Part shown: piece by piece, positions 17,032 to 26,704 of the stretch
Position numbering within the stretch: the first letter of the stretch is position 1
Layout of the letters: every line of letters starts with the position of its first letter
Assembly: GCF_000013605.1 (NCBI RefSeq)
Contig: NC_007908.1
Span: 62,001-126,000 of the forward strand
Length of the DNA stretch: 64,000 nt
Reading direction: 5' to 3'
From: Rhodoferax ferrireducens T118
GTDB lineage: Bacteria; Pseudomonadota; Gammaproteobacteria; Burkholderiales; Burkholderiaceae_C
Position numbers and translations under genes: made by a program
Notes under the pieces: model-generated
What the model was told of the DNA's origin: nothing
Databases searched by the model: none
Seen by the model: the letters and a program-made list of their open reading frames with translations, nothing else

Positions 17032-19010
17032 TTCTTTTGACTCTTTGGGTGCGGTAGCGCCCGCGCATCGCGCACCAGTTGCCCGCAATCGCTGTCCTGG
17101 CCCGGACCGGCATCGATCAAGGGCAGCAGCGTCAGGAATGGATTGACGACGCCCAGTGCCAGCGCACCCAAGGCGCGCACCGCGACACGCGTCTTGTCGA
17201 CGCCCAGCTCGGGCTTGGCAAAACTGCCGCGCACATAGATCGGGCTGCGCAAGGCCAGGGGACTGGTGGCCTTGGTCTTCTGGTTGAACGTCAGGTCCAG
17301 CCGCTCCTGCGCCAGATCGACGTTGCCGCTGCCAAGCAGGGTGGTGACCTGGGTGTCCAGCACCAGTGCGTCGGTTTGCATTTTGCCGTTCTTGACCTCA
17401 AAGTCGGCCACCGCGCAACGCAATTTGATGAGCCGGTCGCCGCTCAGGCTCAGTTGCAGTATTTCCCACAAATGCAGACCGGCTTTTTCCATCATCAACT
17501 TGCTGATCTCGCCGCCGGAGACGACCAGTCCGACCTTGCCATTGGAACCTGCCAGCATTCGACCCACCGAGTTGCCTTGCCCGGCCAGGTCGAACTCGCC
17601 GTTGATTTGGCCGATGCTGGCCTGGTTCAGCTCAGCGGTCGGAAACAGCTTGGCCAGCAATATCTTTCGGGCCCGCACCTTGGCGTGCGCCGTGATCGGA
17701 TCGGTGCGCCCATCGAGTGTGACCACGCTGTTGAGCTGGCCGCCAGCCAGGCCAAAATTGAGCGGATCGAGCGTCAACAGGCCATCCTGCAGGCTCAAAT
17801 GGGCCACCAGGTCTTCCAGTGGCAGCTCCTTCTCGCGCTTGAGGGCCTTGGCCCGCAAGCTCACCTCGGCGTCCACGCTGCGCCAGCGCTCGGTGTTGAA
17901 CGACTGGTCAGGCAGCACACGGGCTTGCGCAGGTGTGACTGCGGCGGTCTGAGGCGGTTCGGTGGGCAATTGCCGGGCCGCCTGTTTGGCGGCTTGCACG
18001 CTGCCGGGGCGCGAGCCGATCAGCGGTCCCAGGTCTGCCAGATCAAGCACACTGGAGGTCAGCTCTGCTGTCAACGCCGGGCGCTGGCCACCGGTTTTGA
18101 CCTGGAGCGAGCCGGCGATGTCACTGGTGCCGATGCGGCCCGAGAACTTCTCGTAGCGCCAACTGTTGCCGCTGTGCAGCAGGTGGCCGGCCGTCACGTA
18201 GCTGCGGGTGGCCGGGAAGGTGATGCCGAGCAAGGGATAGAGCTGCGCCAGGTTGTCGCCGCTGAGTGCCAGCGCCAGATCCACAGCGGTAAATTTGAGC
18301 AGGCTGGTGACGCTGCCCTCTGCGCGCACGCGGGTGTGGCCCACGCTGGCGTCAATTGTCAAAGGGTAGGGTGTGCTCTCGTCGCGCAAGGCCAGCACCG
18401 GCCCGCCGTTGCCCTGCGCCGTGAGCGCCTGGCCCTTGTAGCGCCCGTGGGCGCTGAAAGTCAAGCCGGTGTCGGCCGTGCTTCCTGCGGGCGGCGTCAA
18501 GCTGGCGAGCTCTGCCCGAATACTGGTTTTTTGGACCGCATCGTCATAGCCGAGCGTACCCTGATCCAGCGTCAGGCGGTCGATCTGGATGCGTGCGCCC
18601 GGGTCCTGTTGCTGCTGGTCCAGCAACCAGCTCTTGCGCCCCTCGGTGCCCTGCTCCAGAAACACCACCGGTCGCTCCAGCCGCAGTTCCGGGAACACGA
18701 GCTTGCGTCCCAACAACTGAGACAGGTCGAGCGTGATCTCCACCGCGTCGGCGGCGAGCATTTGCTTTTCCTGGGTCCAGAGCGGATTGGCGAATGTCAC
18801 CGCGTTGGCCCGCAGGCGCGGCCGGGGCCAGCCCAGGGTCACGCGCAGATCGCCGTTGATGGCCAGCACCCGACCGGTTTTTTCCAGCGCCATGCGTTCA
18901 ATCGGCGCGCGCAGCCAGTTCCAGCCGAAAATTGCGATGAATAGAAGCGCCAGCACGACGGGCGCGATGACAGCGCCAGCAATCCATTTAAGCGAACGAG
19001 GCAGAGTCAT
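17028..19010 (-). CDS. AsmA family protein
   Basis: The 660-residue protein has one N-terminal membrane anchor (WIAGAVIAPVVLALLFIAIF) and a large periplasmic AsmA domain. The typical start LRAPIERMALEKTGRVLAINGDL is present, and the conserved C-terminal block (LVVSGGEISKLMMEKAGLHLW...) lies at about residues 480-520. AsmA-like proteins are thought to form lipid-transporting bridges between inner and outer membrane. Start codons at 19037 (ATG) and 19052 (GTG) are open. I chose ATG 19010 because the membrane anchor then sits at the usual distance. It is coupled to the PLD-like gene, which supports a phospholipid role. Confidence 0.88.
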   Translation of the reverse strand: MTLPRSLKWIAGAVIAPVVLALLFIAIFGWNWLRAPIERMALEKTGRVLAINGDLRVTLGWPRPRLRANAVTFANPLWTQEKQMLAADAVEITLDLSQLLGRKLVFPELRLERPVVFLEQGTEGRKSWLLDQQQQDPGARIQIDRLTLDQGTLGYDDAVQKTSIRAELASLTPPAGSTADTGLTFSAHGRYKGQALTAQGNGGPVLALRDESTPYPLTIDASVGHTRVRAEGSVTSLLKFTAVDLALALSGDNLAQLYPLLGITFPATRSYVTAGHLLHSGNSWRYEKFSGRIGTSDIAGSLQVKTGGQRPALTAELTSSVLDLADLGPLIGSRPGSVQAAKQAARQLPTEPPQTAAVTPAQARVLPDQSFNTERWRSVDAEVSLRAKALKREKELPLEDLVAHLSLQDGLLTLDPLNFGLAGGQLNSVVTLDGRTDPITAHAKVRARKILLAKLFPTAELNQASIGQINGEFDLAGQGNSVGRMLAGSNGKVGLVVSGGEISKLMMEKAGLHLWEILQLSLSGDRLIKLRCAVADFEVKNGKMQTDALVLDTQVTTLLGSGNVDLAQERLDLTFNQKTKATSPLALRSPIYVRGSFAKPELGVDKTRVAVRALGALALGVVNPFLTLLPLIDAGPGQDSDCGQLVRDARALPHPKSQKK

Positions 19011-19108
19011 GGCGTGGTAGGAGGGCGATAGGGGCATTTTTTTCAAGGCCACGGAACGAAAAAATCCAGTGAACTGAAGAATTATCTGCTCCCGAGCCAG
19101 TGAGCAGC

Positions 19109-19122
19109 GTGCGCGAGCGCAC
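19109..19122. promoter_or_regulatory. Operator-like palindrome GTGCGC-GA-GCGCAC (site 2)
   Basis: A perfect inverted repeat lies about 100 bp before the chosen start of the AsmA-like gene. It matches the sites at 12695 and 19781. Confidence 0.4.
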
Positions 19123-19241
19123 CTACAAAGCGGGTTTTCTCATCATCTTTGCGGGACAAACCGTAGCGGCAGCGTCGCCCTTGCGGGCACGGCCGGCGGG
19201 GCGGACCTGCAGGTAGCAGGCAGTGTCCGCCCTGGCCCTCT

Positions 19242-19896
<655 letters not shown>

Positions 19897-20316
19897 ATGA
19901 AACCAAGCAATAAAGTCCGGCATCTCGTGCTGTCCGTGTTGGTGGCGGCCAGTGCCGTTGCCGTGCCTGCATTTGCGCAAGTCAGCGTCAACATCAACCT
20001 GGCGCCGCCGGCACCGCTGTATGAAGTCAGGCCTGTCATCGCGCCGGGCTACGCCTGGGCGCCGGGTTACTGGGTGCTGATGGGTGATCGTCACGTCTGG
20101 GTGCGCGGACGCACCATCGTTCAGCGCGAGGGCTATCGCTGGGCGCCGGATCACTGGGAGCAGCGTAACAACATCTATGTGCGCCAACCCGGCTATTGGC
20201 AGCGCGATGACAACTACAAGAGCATCAAGATGGAAAAACAGAAGAAACCCAAGCACTGGGATAAGGGCCAGGGCCAGGGCGGCAAGCACGGCAACAAGGG
20301 CAAGCGCAACGATTGA
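19897..20316 (+). CDS. WXXGXW/YXWGXW repeat-containing periplasmic protein
   Basis: The 139-residue protein has a Sec signal (ending AFAQ), a Pro-rich segment, and tandem aromatic repeats (YAWAPGYW, HVWVRG, YRWAPDHWEQR, YVRQPGYW). The C-terminus is Lys/Gly-rich and basic. This is the family known from WXXGXW or YXWGXW repeats, whose function is unknown. ATG 19897 has AAAGGAAAA at good spacing and gives a clean signal peptide. The repeats probably form a small beta structure exposed in the periplasm or at the surface. Confidence 0.87.
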   Translation: MKPSNKVRHLVLSVLVAASAVAVPAFAQVSVNINLAPPAPLYEVRPVIAPGYAWAPGYWVLMGDRHVWVRGRTIVQREGYRWAPDHWEQRNNIYVRQPGYWQRDDNYKSIKMEKQKKPKHWDKGQGQGGKHGNKGKRND

Positions 20317-20350
20317 TACCGTCAGGCGTTCCGAAATGGGCGCTTGCGCT

Positions 20351-20377
20351 GTTCTGGCGTTGCGATAACACCAGAAC
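20351..20377. terminator. Hairpin between convergent WXXGXW and gspB genes
   Basis: An 11-bp stem with one mismatch (GTTCTGGCGTT and AACACCAGAAC) surrounds a 5-base loop, 34 bp after the upstream stop. No T-run follows, so its role as a terminator is uncertain. Confidence 0.4.
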
Positions 20378-20417
20378 GGCTCGTCAATTCAGCACGGCCG
20401 GACTGCAAGTTCGGCGG

Positions 20418-21161
20418 CTAATGCGCGACGCGAAAGCGCGTGCCGCGGAAGCTGAACACCGAGCTGCGCGCCTGAATTTCCTCCAGTTTCACCTCGGGCG
20501 CCGCCAGAGCGCCTTGGGCCAGCACCAGGTTGTTGACCAGGAGCAGGCGCTGTGCCGGATTCTCCGAGTACACGGCGCCGGTGATGGTCAACGCGGGGAC
20601 TTGGCGCCGCAGGTCTTCGGGCAGATCACTGAGCAGCGGCACCGCCGTCAAGGCTGCGGTGGCTGGCGCAGCAGCCGGGGGGATGGGCCCAGGTTTGACC
20701 TCGGCCTTGGGCGGCGCTGGTGTGGCAACGGCAGGCGCGGCACGCGTGGGCTCCGGTCTTGGTTTGACGGTGGTGGGCATGACAGGCAAGGCGGCCACCT
20801 GAGTGGGTGGCGCCGCCACGGTCGGCGGCAGTGTCGCTGTGGCCGCGGGTGTTGCTGTCGGTGCCGGTGTTGACTTTGGCGCCACGGCTGCGACCGGCGC
20901 CGGTGCGTTCACCGGGGGCTGAACGACGACCGGTTTCAGAACCACCGGGCGCGGGGTGTCGGCCGGTGTTAGCCAGAGCCACAGGCCGACGCCGATGCCG
21001 CCCAGCGCCACGGCAGCGGCGACGGCCAGCCAGAGCGAGCTGCGCGCACCGGGCACGGTTGGGCCGGTCGGGGTCGCCAGTTGGCGCGTGTGCAAGCCGG
21101 GCACGTTGCCGCGTTCGCGTTCGGTATCGGCCCGCTTGAGGGCGTCGAGGATATAGGACAT
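20418..21161 (-). CDS. General secretion pathway protein B (GspB-like)
   Basis: The 247-residue protein starts MSYILDALKRADTERERG, the typical cytoplasmic head of GspB-type proteins. One membrane helix (WLAVAAAVALGGIGVGLWLW), a long Pro/Ala-rich periplasmic linker and a C-terminal GspB domain (PALTITGAVYSENPAQRLLLVNN) follow. GspB works with the ExeA/GspA ATPase to insert the type II secretin through the peptidoglycan. ATG 21161 lies 4 bp after the stop of the ExeA-type gene. That gene is frameshifted here, so this pair may be impaired. Confidence 0.9.
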   Translation of the reverse strand: MSYILDALKRADTERERGNVPGLHTRQLATPTGPTVPGARSSLWLAVAAAVALGGIGVGLWLWLTPADTPRPVVLKPVVVQPPVNAPAPVAAVAPKSTPAPTATPAATATLPPTVAAPPTQVAALPVMPTTVKPRPEPTRAAPAVATPAPPKAEVKPGPIPPAAAPATAALTAVPLLSDLPEDLRRQVPALTITGAVYSENPAQRLLLVNNLVLAQGALAAPEVKLEEIQARSSVFSFRGTRFRVAH

Positions 21162-21165
21162 GGTT

Positions 21166-22864
21166 TTAGAGCGGGTCGGTTTGCAGGCTGGGCGCTTGCC
21201 CGCCAATGGCGCGTTCAAGCTGCATGAAGGTCATGGGGCCGGGCTGGCCATCGGGTTTGAGACCCTGGGCGCGCTGAAAGGCCCGCACCCGGGCCCGCAA
21301 GGCGGGGTCCAGTTGTTGTGGAACTGCACCAGCAACCGGTGCTGGTGCACCATCGATCTGAGCCAGTTGGGTCGTCAGCCGGTCGATGACCGGGCCGCTG
21401 CTGCCATCGGGCAGATCGGCGCTGTAACCCGGCGGCGCGCGCCAATAGGTGGCAAAGTCGCCGCGCCAGAGTCGACCCAGCGCAACCAGCCTGACACGGT
21501 GCAGGGTGGGCCCCACCTGCAGCGTGGCGGTCTGCTCGCTCAGGCCCACCAGCAGGGCATACACCGGTGGTGCGCTGTTATCGGCCTGCAGTGTCAGGAT
21601 GCCGGGGCGCCCCAGCTGGCGCAGCAGCGGCAGGCTGAGCTGGCTGGTGCGGTAGCACAGGAGCTCTTGCGCGGCGGCCGCCAGGCAAGGATCGCCGTCG
21701 CCAGCGCCGGCTTGGGCCGGCAGCTTCCAGCGGCTGGCCAGCGCACGCCAGGCGGTGTTGATGTCGCGCGGCAGTTGTTCCAGCAGGGGCTCAATCTCTT
21801 CGGGCTTGCCTGGCAGCAGCGCTGCCGCCGCGCGCGGTGCCGGCGCGGCAACGGGTGCGGCTGACACGCGGGCCGGGGCTGGCGGCTGCGCCGGTTGCTG
21901 AGGTCGCCACAGCAGCCAGCCGGCCAGCGCGACACCGATCGCCAGGCTCAGGCCGCCCAGAGCGTAGGCGGTGCGCTGCGGGCTGCGGCCGGGCGAGGCG
22001 TGCGCGCTGTCGGGCCCGCAATACCTCGGCCGCCGCTTTGTCCACCACGCGCCGGTCCACACGCTGCAGGCCACTGGCCCAGGCCCCCAGCAGGGCGCGT
22101 CCGCACAGCAGGTTGATGCGCCGTGGCACGCCCTGCGCGAGGTGGTGGATGCGCTGCAGGGACGGCCGGTCAAACGGCAGCGCGCCGGTGTGCCCGGCCA
22201 CCGCCAGGCGATGCCCGATGTACTGGCTGCTCTCGGCCGCGGTCAGGGCGTCCAGGTGAAAACGCGCAATCACGCGCTGGGCGAGTTGTTCGAGTTCAGG
22301 GCGCGCCAGCATGGTGCGCAGTTCGGGCTGGCCAATCAGCACGATCTGCAGCAGCTTGCGCTCATTGGTTTCCAGGTTGGTCAGCAGGCGCAACTGCTCC
22401 AGCACCTCGGCTTCAAGGTTCTGCGCCTCGTCGATGATGAGCACGCTGCTTTGTCCGGCGGCGTGACGCTGGAGCAAAAAGGCATTGAGCGCGTCGGTGT
22501 AGTCCTTGCCGGTGGCGGGGCGCAGGGCGGCCGGTGCCACCGTGATGTGGAACTCCTCGCAGATCGACTGCAGCAGCTCGGTCACGCTGAGTTTGGGGTT
22601 GAAGATGTAGGCCACCTGGCAGCCGGTGGGAATCTGCTCCAGGAAGCAGCGGCAAATCGTGGTTTTGCCGGTGCCGATGTCGCCGGTGAGCAGCACGAAG
22701 CCACCACCGGTGCCGCTGCTGCCGCCCGCAGCGCCGCCCGAGCCGACCACGCCGTACAGCAGATGCGCCAGCGCCTCCCGGTGGCGCTCGCTCATGAACA
22801 GGTAGCGCGGGTCGGGCGCGATGGAAAAAGGGTCTTGCGTCAAGCCGAAGTGTTGCGAGTACAT
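21166..22864 (-). pseudogene. ExeA-type ATPase with peptidoglycan-binding domain, interrupted by a 1-bp frameshift
   Basis: The first part (from ATG 22864) encodes an AAA ATPase with Walker A GDIGTGKTT and Walker B LIIDEAQNL. The second part, in another frame and ending at 21166, encodes a membrane helix (ALGGLSLAIGVALAGWLLW), a periplasmic region and a C-terminal peptidoglycan-binding domain (VRAFQRAQGLKPDGQPG). Skipping one base at 22018, within a GCGGGCCCG run, joins them into a single 565-residue protein with the usual GspA/ExeA order. As written, the ATPase runs out of frame after about residue 282. It is either a real pseudogene, a programmed slip or a sequencing error. gspB follows directly. 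Confidence 0.85.
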
Positions 22865-22979
22865 AAGGGCGAAGGATAACCCTGAGTCGCAGCGGGGTCT
22901 GCCGCATGCCCTCCGAACGGCCTCGGGTTCTACAATCCGCCCTTCGCCCTGTTGTCCATTGGAATTTTAAAGACCTGTT

Positions 22980-23756
22980 ATGAGTGCCTTTTTGGAAGAA
23001 ACCGTTTTAAGTGTTCACCACTGGACTGACCGTCTGTTCAGCTTTACCACCACGCGGGATCCGACCCTGCGCTTTTCCAATGGTCATTTCACGATGATTG
23101 GCCTGCGCCTTGAAACCGGCAAGCCGCTCTTACGCGCCTACAGCATTGTCAGCGCCAACTATGAGGACCATCTGGAGTTCCTGAGCATCAAGGTGCAGGA
23201 CGGTCCCCTGACCTCACGCCTGCAGCACATCAAGGTTGGCGACAAGATTGTGGTCGGGCGCAAACCCACCGGCACCTTGCTGATCGACTATTTGCTGTCC
23301 GGTAAAAATCTGTACCTGATTGGCACCGGCACCGGTCTGGCGCCGTTTTTGAGCATTGTGCGTGACCCCGAAACCTATGAGCGGTTTGAAAAAGTCATTC
23401 TGGTGCACGGCGTGCGCGAGGTGGCCGAACTGGCCTATCACGACTACCTGACGTACGAGCTGCCCGAACATGAGTTCCTGGGCGACATGGTGACGCAGCA
23501 GCTGCTGTACTACCCGACCGTGACGCGCGAAGCCTTTGTTCACCAGGGTCGCGTCACCACGCTGCTGGAAAGCGGCCAGCTGCAGACCGATCTGGGCTTG
23601 TCCAAATTTGACCCGGCGCATGACCGTGTCATGCTGTGTGGCAGCCCCGACATGCTGCGCGACCTGAAACACCTGCTGGAAAAGCGCGACTTCATGGAAG
23701 GCAACACCACCAAGCAAGGTGACTTCGTGATTGAGCGCGCTTTTGTCGAGCAGTAA
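22980..23756 (+). CDS. fpr: Ferredoxin--NADP(+) reductase
   Basis: The 258-residue flavoprotein carries the FAD-binding motif RAYSIVSA (about residues 51-58), the GPLTSRLQ turn, and NADP-binding elements GTGTGLAPFLSIVRD and MLCGSPDML. It is of the bacterial Fpr type, which exchanges electrons between NADPH and ferredoxin or flavodoxin in oxidative-stress defence and iron-sulfur assembly. The C-terminus (ERAFVEQ) is typical of the subclass. It stands alone, divergent from the ExeA-type gene. Confidence 0.95.
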   Translation: MSAFLEETVLSVHHWTDRLFSFTTTRDPTLRFSNGHFTMIGLRLETGKPLLRAYSIVSANYEDHLEFLSIKVQDGPLTSRLQHIKVGDKIVVGRKPTGTLLIDYLLSGKNLYLIGTGTGLAPFLSIVRDPETYERFEKVILVHGVREVAELAYHDYLTYELPEHEFLGDMVTQQLLYYPTVTREAFVHQGRVTTLLESGQLQTDLGLSKFDPAHDRVMLCGSPDMLRDLKHLLEKRDFMEGNTTKQGDFVIERAFVEQ

Positions 23757-23800
23757 GCTCAAACGCCCTGCAGCGCACACCGCATTGAGCGCCGACCCCC

Positions 23801-24664
23801 TTGTCCCTTGTGCCGCCACCTGCTGAGGACCTTTCGATAGCTGCCATGCTGCTGGCGGCCGGCCGCGGCGAGCGTATGCGGCCCCTGACCGATACCACGC
23901 CGAAACCTTTGCTGCCCGTGCGCGGCAAGCCGCTGATGCAGTGGCAGCTGGAGGCGCTGGCGCGCGCGGGTGTGGGCCGGGTGGTGGTCAACACGGCTTG
24001 GCTGGGGCCGCAGATTGCCGCTCAATTTAATGATGTTTTCAGGCTCCAGCCCGCGTCAAATAAGCATGAGCAGCTATCAATTCAGGATAGTCTGCAGATT
24101 CGATATTCCCATGAGGGCCAGGATTTTGGCGCCGCACTGGAAACCGCCGGGGGCATTGCCCGCGCCTTGCCGTTGCTGTGCCCGCCCACCGGCGCCGGGG
24201 CCCGCGCTGAGGTGTTCTGGGTGCTCGCCGGTGACGTGTATGTGCCTGACTTTGTCTTCAGTCCGGCGGCGGTGGCGCGCTTTTTAGCTGGTGACAAGCT
24301 GGCGCACCTGTGGCTGGTGCCCAACCCGGCGCACAACCTGCGCGGCGACTTTGGACTGGGCACCGTTGACACGGGTGGGCCAACGCCGGTCGGCCTGGCG
24401 CTTAATCTGCCCGCCGCTGATCCACGCCCGCGTTACACCTATTCCACCATCGGACTCTATCGCCGCGCCTTGTTTGAATCACCCTGGTGTGACATCGCCG
24501 CCGGCAATCCGCTGGGCATCAAAGCCCCTTTGGCGCCGCTGTTGCGCGCGGCCATGGACAATGGATTCGTGTCTGCCGAACTGTACGGCGGCCGCTGGAC
24601 CGACGTTGGCACACCCGAGCGCCTGCGCGCCTTGAATTTGAACCCGCCCTCTGCCCAACCTTGA
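23801..24664 (+). CDS. murU: N-acetylmuramate-1-phosphate uridylyltransferase (MurU-like)
   Basis: The 287-residue nucleotidyltransferase contains the signature LLAAGRGERMRPLTDTTPKPLLPVRGKPL, the ETAGGIARALP block and a C-terminal WTDVGTPERL. MurU makes UDP-MurNAc from MurNAc-1-phosphate, bypassing fosfomycin-sensitive synthesis; its partner kinase AmgK is encoded at 41322. The start is uncertain: TTG 23801, GTG 23810 or ATG 23846. The last would begin inside the signature and is unlikely. About twenty residues after residue 75 (NDVFRLQPASNKHEQLSIQ) come from an in-frame repeat copy. pepP follows at 19 bp. Confidence 0.85.
   Translation: MSLVPPPAEDLSIAAMLLAAGRGERMRPLTDTTPKPLLPVRGKPLMQWQLEALARAGVGRVVVNTAWLGPQIAAQFNDVFRLQPASNKHEQLSIQDSLQIRYSHEGQDFGAALETAGGIARALPLLCPPTGAGARAEVFWVLAGDVYVPDFVFSPAAVARFLAGDKLAHLWLVPNPAHNLRGDFGLGTVDTGGPTPVGLALNLPAADPRPRYTYSTIGLYRRALFESPWCDIAAGNPLGIKAPLAPLLRAAMDNGFVSAELYGGRWTDVGTPERLRALNLNPPSAQP
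24033..24091 (-). repeat. Dispersed CTAG-core repeat, copy F (inside murU)
   Basis: On the minus strand it reads AATTGATAGCTGCTCATGC, then TTGACGCGGGCTGGAGCC, collinear with the intergenic copies. The murU frame stays open through it and gains about twenty residues that I do not expect in the family at that place. Confidence 0.8.
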
Positions 24665-24683
24665 CGTCTTTTGGAGCCCACCC

Positions 24684-26093
24684 ATGACCGCAACACCTCT
24701 GGCGAAAACTGCCGACACGGGCTACGCCCAGCGTCGCGCGCAAGTGGCCAAACTCATCGGCCCGCACGGCATCGCCATCATCCCGACTGCGCCCGAGCAG
24801 CAGCGCAACCGCGACAACGATTTTTTGTTCCGCCCCGACAGTTACTTTTACTACCTGACCGGTTTCACCGAACCCAAGGCCTGGCTGGTCATCACCGGCG
24901 ACGGCAAGACGAGCTTGTTTTGCCAGGCTAAAGACCAGGAGCGCGAAATCTGGGACGGTTACCGGCTCGGGCCGCAGGCCGCACCGGCAGCGCTCGGGGT
25001 CGACGCGGCATTTGCCGTTGCGGACCTGGACGCCCAACTGCCCGGCCTGCTCGATGGCCGTGATGCCGTCTGGTACCCGTTTGCCACCCACAAGGGGCTG
25101 GAAACGCGCATTGACGGCTGGCTCGGCAGCGTGCGGGCCCGCGTGCGTTACGGCACGTTGTGCCCCGAGCAGCAGCGTGACCTGTGTGGTTTGCTCGATG
25201 AAATGCGCCTGGTGAAAGACGCGCACGAGCAGGCCACCATGCGCCGCGCCGCTCAAATCAGCGCGGGCGCCCACATTCGCGCCATGCAGCTCAGTGCCCG
25301 CATGCTGCGGGGTGGGCAGGAGGTGCGTGAATACCACCTGGACGCCGAACTGCTGCACGAGTTTCGCCGCCATGGCTCGCAGTCCCCGGCGTACGGCTCC
25401 ATCGTGGCCGCCGGCGCCAATGCCTGTGTATTGCACTACCGCGCCGACGCGGGACAAGTGCGCGCTGGTGAATTGGTGCTGATCGACGCCGCCTGCGAGC
25501 TCGACGGCTACGCCAGTGACATCACCCGCACCTTCCCGGCCAACGGCAAGTTCAGCGGGCCGCAGCGCGCGCTGTATGAACTGGTGCTGGCAGCGCAAGA
25601 GGCAGCCGTTGCCGCCACCCGCGCCGGTGCCCGCTTCACCGATCCGCACGAGGCCAGCGTCAAGGTACTCGCGCAAGGGATGCTGGACCTGGGGCTGCTC
25701 GAGCGCAACAAGGTCGGCAGCCTGGAGGATGTGATCGATAAGCGCGCCTACTTTCAGTTCTATATGCACCGCACCGGGCATTGGATCGGCATGGATGTGC
25801 ACGATTGCGGCGCCTATACCGAGCCCTCGGAAATTGGCCAGGTCAGCACGCGCAAGGACGCACTCACCGGTGACCTCATCAAAGACCGGCCAGCCCGCAT
25901 CCTGCAGCCCGGCATGGTGCTGACGATCGAGCCCGGCATTTATGTGCGTCCGGCAGCGGGTGTGCCCGCGCAGTTTCACAACATCGGCATCCGCATTGAA
26001 GACGACGCCATCGTCACCGCCAGCGGCTGCGAGCTGATCAGCCGCGGTGTGCCGGTGCAAGCCGATGACATTGAGGCGCTGATGCGGGGCTGA
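24684..26093 (+). CDS. pepP: Xaa-Pro aminopeptidase
   Basis: The 469-residue metallopeptidase removes N-terminal residues that precede proline. It has an N-terminal aminopeptidase-P domain (FLFRPDSYFYYLTGFTEP) and a C-terminal pita-bread domain. The metal ligands are visible: the two Asp in LIDAACELDGYASDITRTF, His in HWIGMDVHDCG, and Glu in TIEPGIYV and RIEDDAIV. The ATG follows TTTTGGAGCCCACCC. It is encoded 19 bp after murU, an association common in Burkholderiales. Confidence 0.96.
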   Translation: MTATPLAKTADTGYAQRRAQVAKLIGPHGIAIIPTAPEQQRNRDNDFLFRPDSYFYYLTGFTEPKAWLVITGDGKTSLFCQAKDQEREIWDGYRLGPQAAPAALGVDAAFAVADLDAQLPGLLDGRDAVWYPFATHKGLETRIDGWLGSVRARVRYGTLCPEQQRDLCGLLDEMRLVKDAHEQATMRRAAQISAGAHIRAMQLSARMLRGGQEVREYHLDAELLHEFRRHGSQSPAYGSIVAAGANACVLHYRADAGQVRAGELVLIDAACELDGYASDITRTFPANGKFSGPQRALYELVLAAQEAAVAATRAGARFTDPHEASVKVLAQGMLDLGLLERNKVGSLEDVIDKRAYFQFYMHRTGHWIGMDVHDCGAYTEPSEIGQVSTRKDALTGDLIKDRPARILQPGMVLTIEPGIYVRPAAGVPAQFHNIGIRIEDDAIVTASGCELISRGVPVQADDIEALMRG

Positions 26094-26134
26094 CTCGTTA
26101 AGCCTGACCGCTGGGTGACTGCTAAACTTTGATC

Positions 26135-26647
26135 ATGAAAACAGTTTTCTCGCTGATATTGTTGTGCCTGGTGGCGACAACCAACCTGGCTGCTGCAAAG
26201 ACTCCCGGTGAAGTGGAAGTCGGTAGCGTTCTGCGCGAGGCGACGATGCTGGGGCTGTCCGGACCGTCGCGTCAGCTGTCGCAGTACCGCGGCAAGCCGC
26301 TGATCATCAATGTGTGGGCCAGTTGGTGCGGCCCGTGCCAACAGGAAATGGGCTCACTGGAGCGCCTGGCCCGCAGCAAGACCGGGCAGCAGGTGACGCT
26401 GATCGGTATTTCGACCGACGACTATCCGGAGGCGGCACGCGCCTTTTTGAAACGCTACCCAACCAGCTTCAGCCACTACATTGACCAGCAGTTGTTGCTG
26501 GAAAACATGTTGGGAGCGGCGCAATTGCCGCTCACCCTGCTGGTTGATGCGCAGGGCCGTGTGCTGGCCAAACACGTCGGCGCCCAGCAATGGGACAGCC
26601 CCCAGGCGCTGCAATTCATCGGCAAGACCTTGCGCCTCAAGCCGTAA
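26135..26647 (+). CDS. TlpA-like thioredoxin-family protein
   Basis: The 170-residue protein has a Sec signal (ending LAAA) and a thioredoxin-like domain with the redox motif WASWCGPC at about residues 68-75 and the cis-proline QLPLTLLVD. TlpA-type proteins act in the periplasm to reduce cytochrome c apoproteins or copper-site cysteines. ATG 26135 is preferred over TTG 26129. A perfect 20-bp palindrome lies between its stop and the convergent ppdK stop. Confidence 0.9.
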   Translation: MKTVFSLILLCLVATTNLAAAKTPGEVEVGSVLREATMLGLSGPSRQLSQYRGKPLIINVWASWCGPCQQEMGSLERLARSKTGQQVTLIGISTDDYPEAARAFLKRYPTSFSHYIDQQLLLENMLGAAQLPLTLLVDAQGRVLAKHVGAQQWDSPQALQFIGKTLRLKP

Positions 26648-26669
26648 CGGGCCTAATTGGTGACCCGCC

Positions 26670-26689
26670 GGCTCAATCCGGATTGAGCC
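26670..26689. terminator. Perfect 20-bp palindrome between convergent genes
   Basis: GGCTCAATCC is followed directly by its reverse complement GGATTGAGCC, with no loop. It lies in the 57-bp gap between the TlpA-like and ppdK stops. A cruciform or bidirectional termination role is possible, but no T-run is present. Confidence 0.45.
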
Positions 26690-26704
26690 ACCGCGCCGCT
26701 GGCC

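Noticed and set aside
17079..18944. 621-codon open frame opposite the AsmA-like gene
   Set aside because: No recognisable domain, and it is fully antisense to a conserved protein.
22018..22018. Reading the ExeA-type region as two separate genes
   Set aside because: The second part would start inside the ATPase region without a ribosome site, and the fused version matches the known single-protein order, so I treat it as one frameshifted gene.
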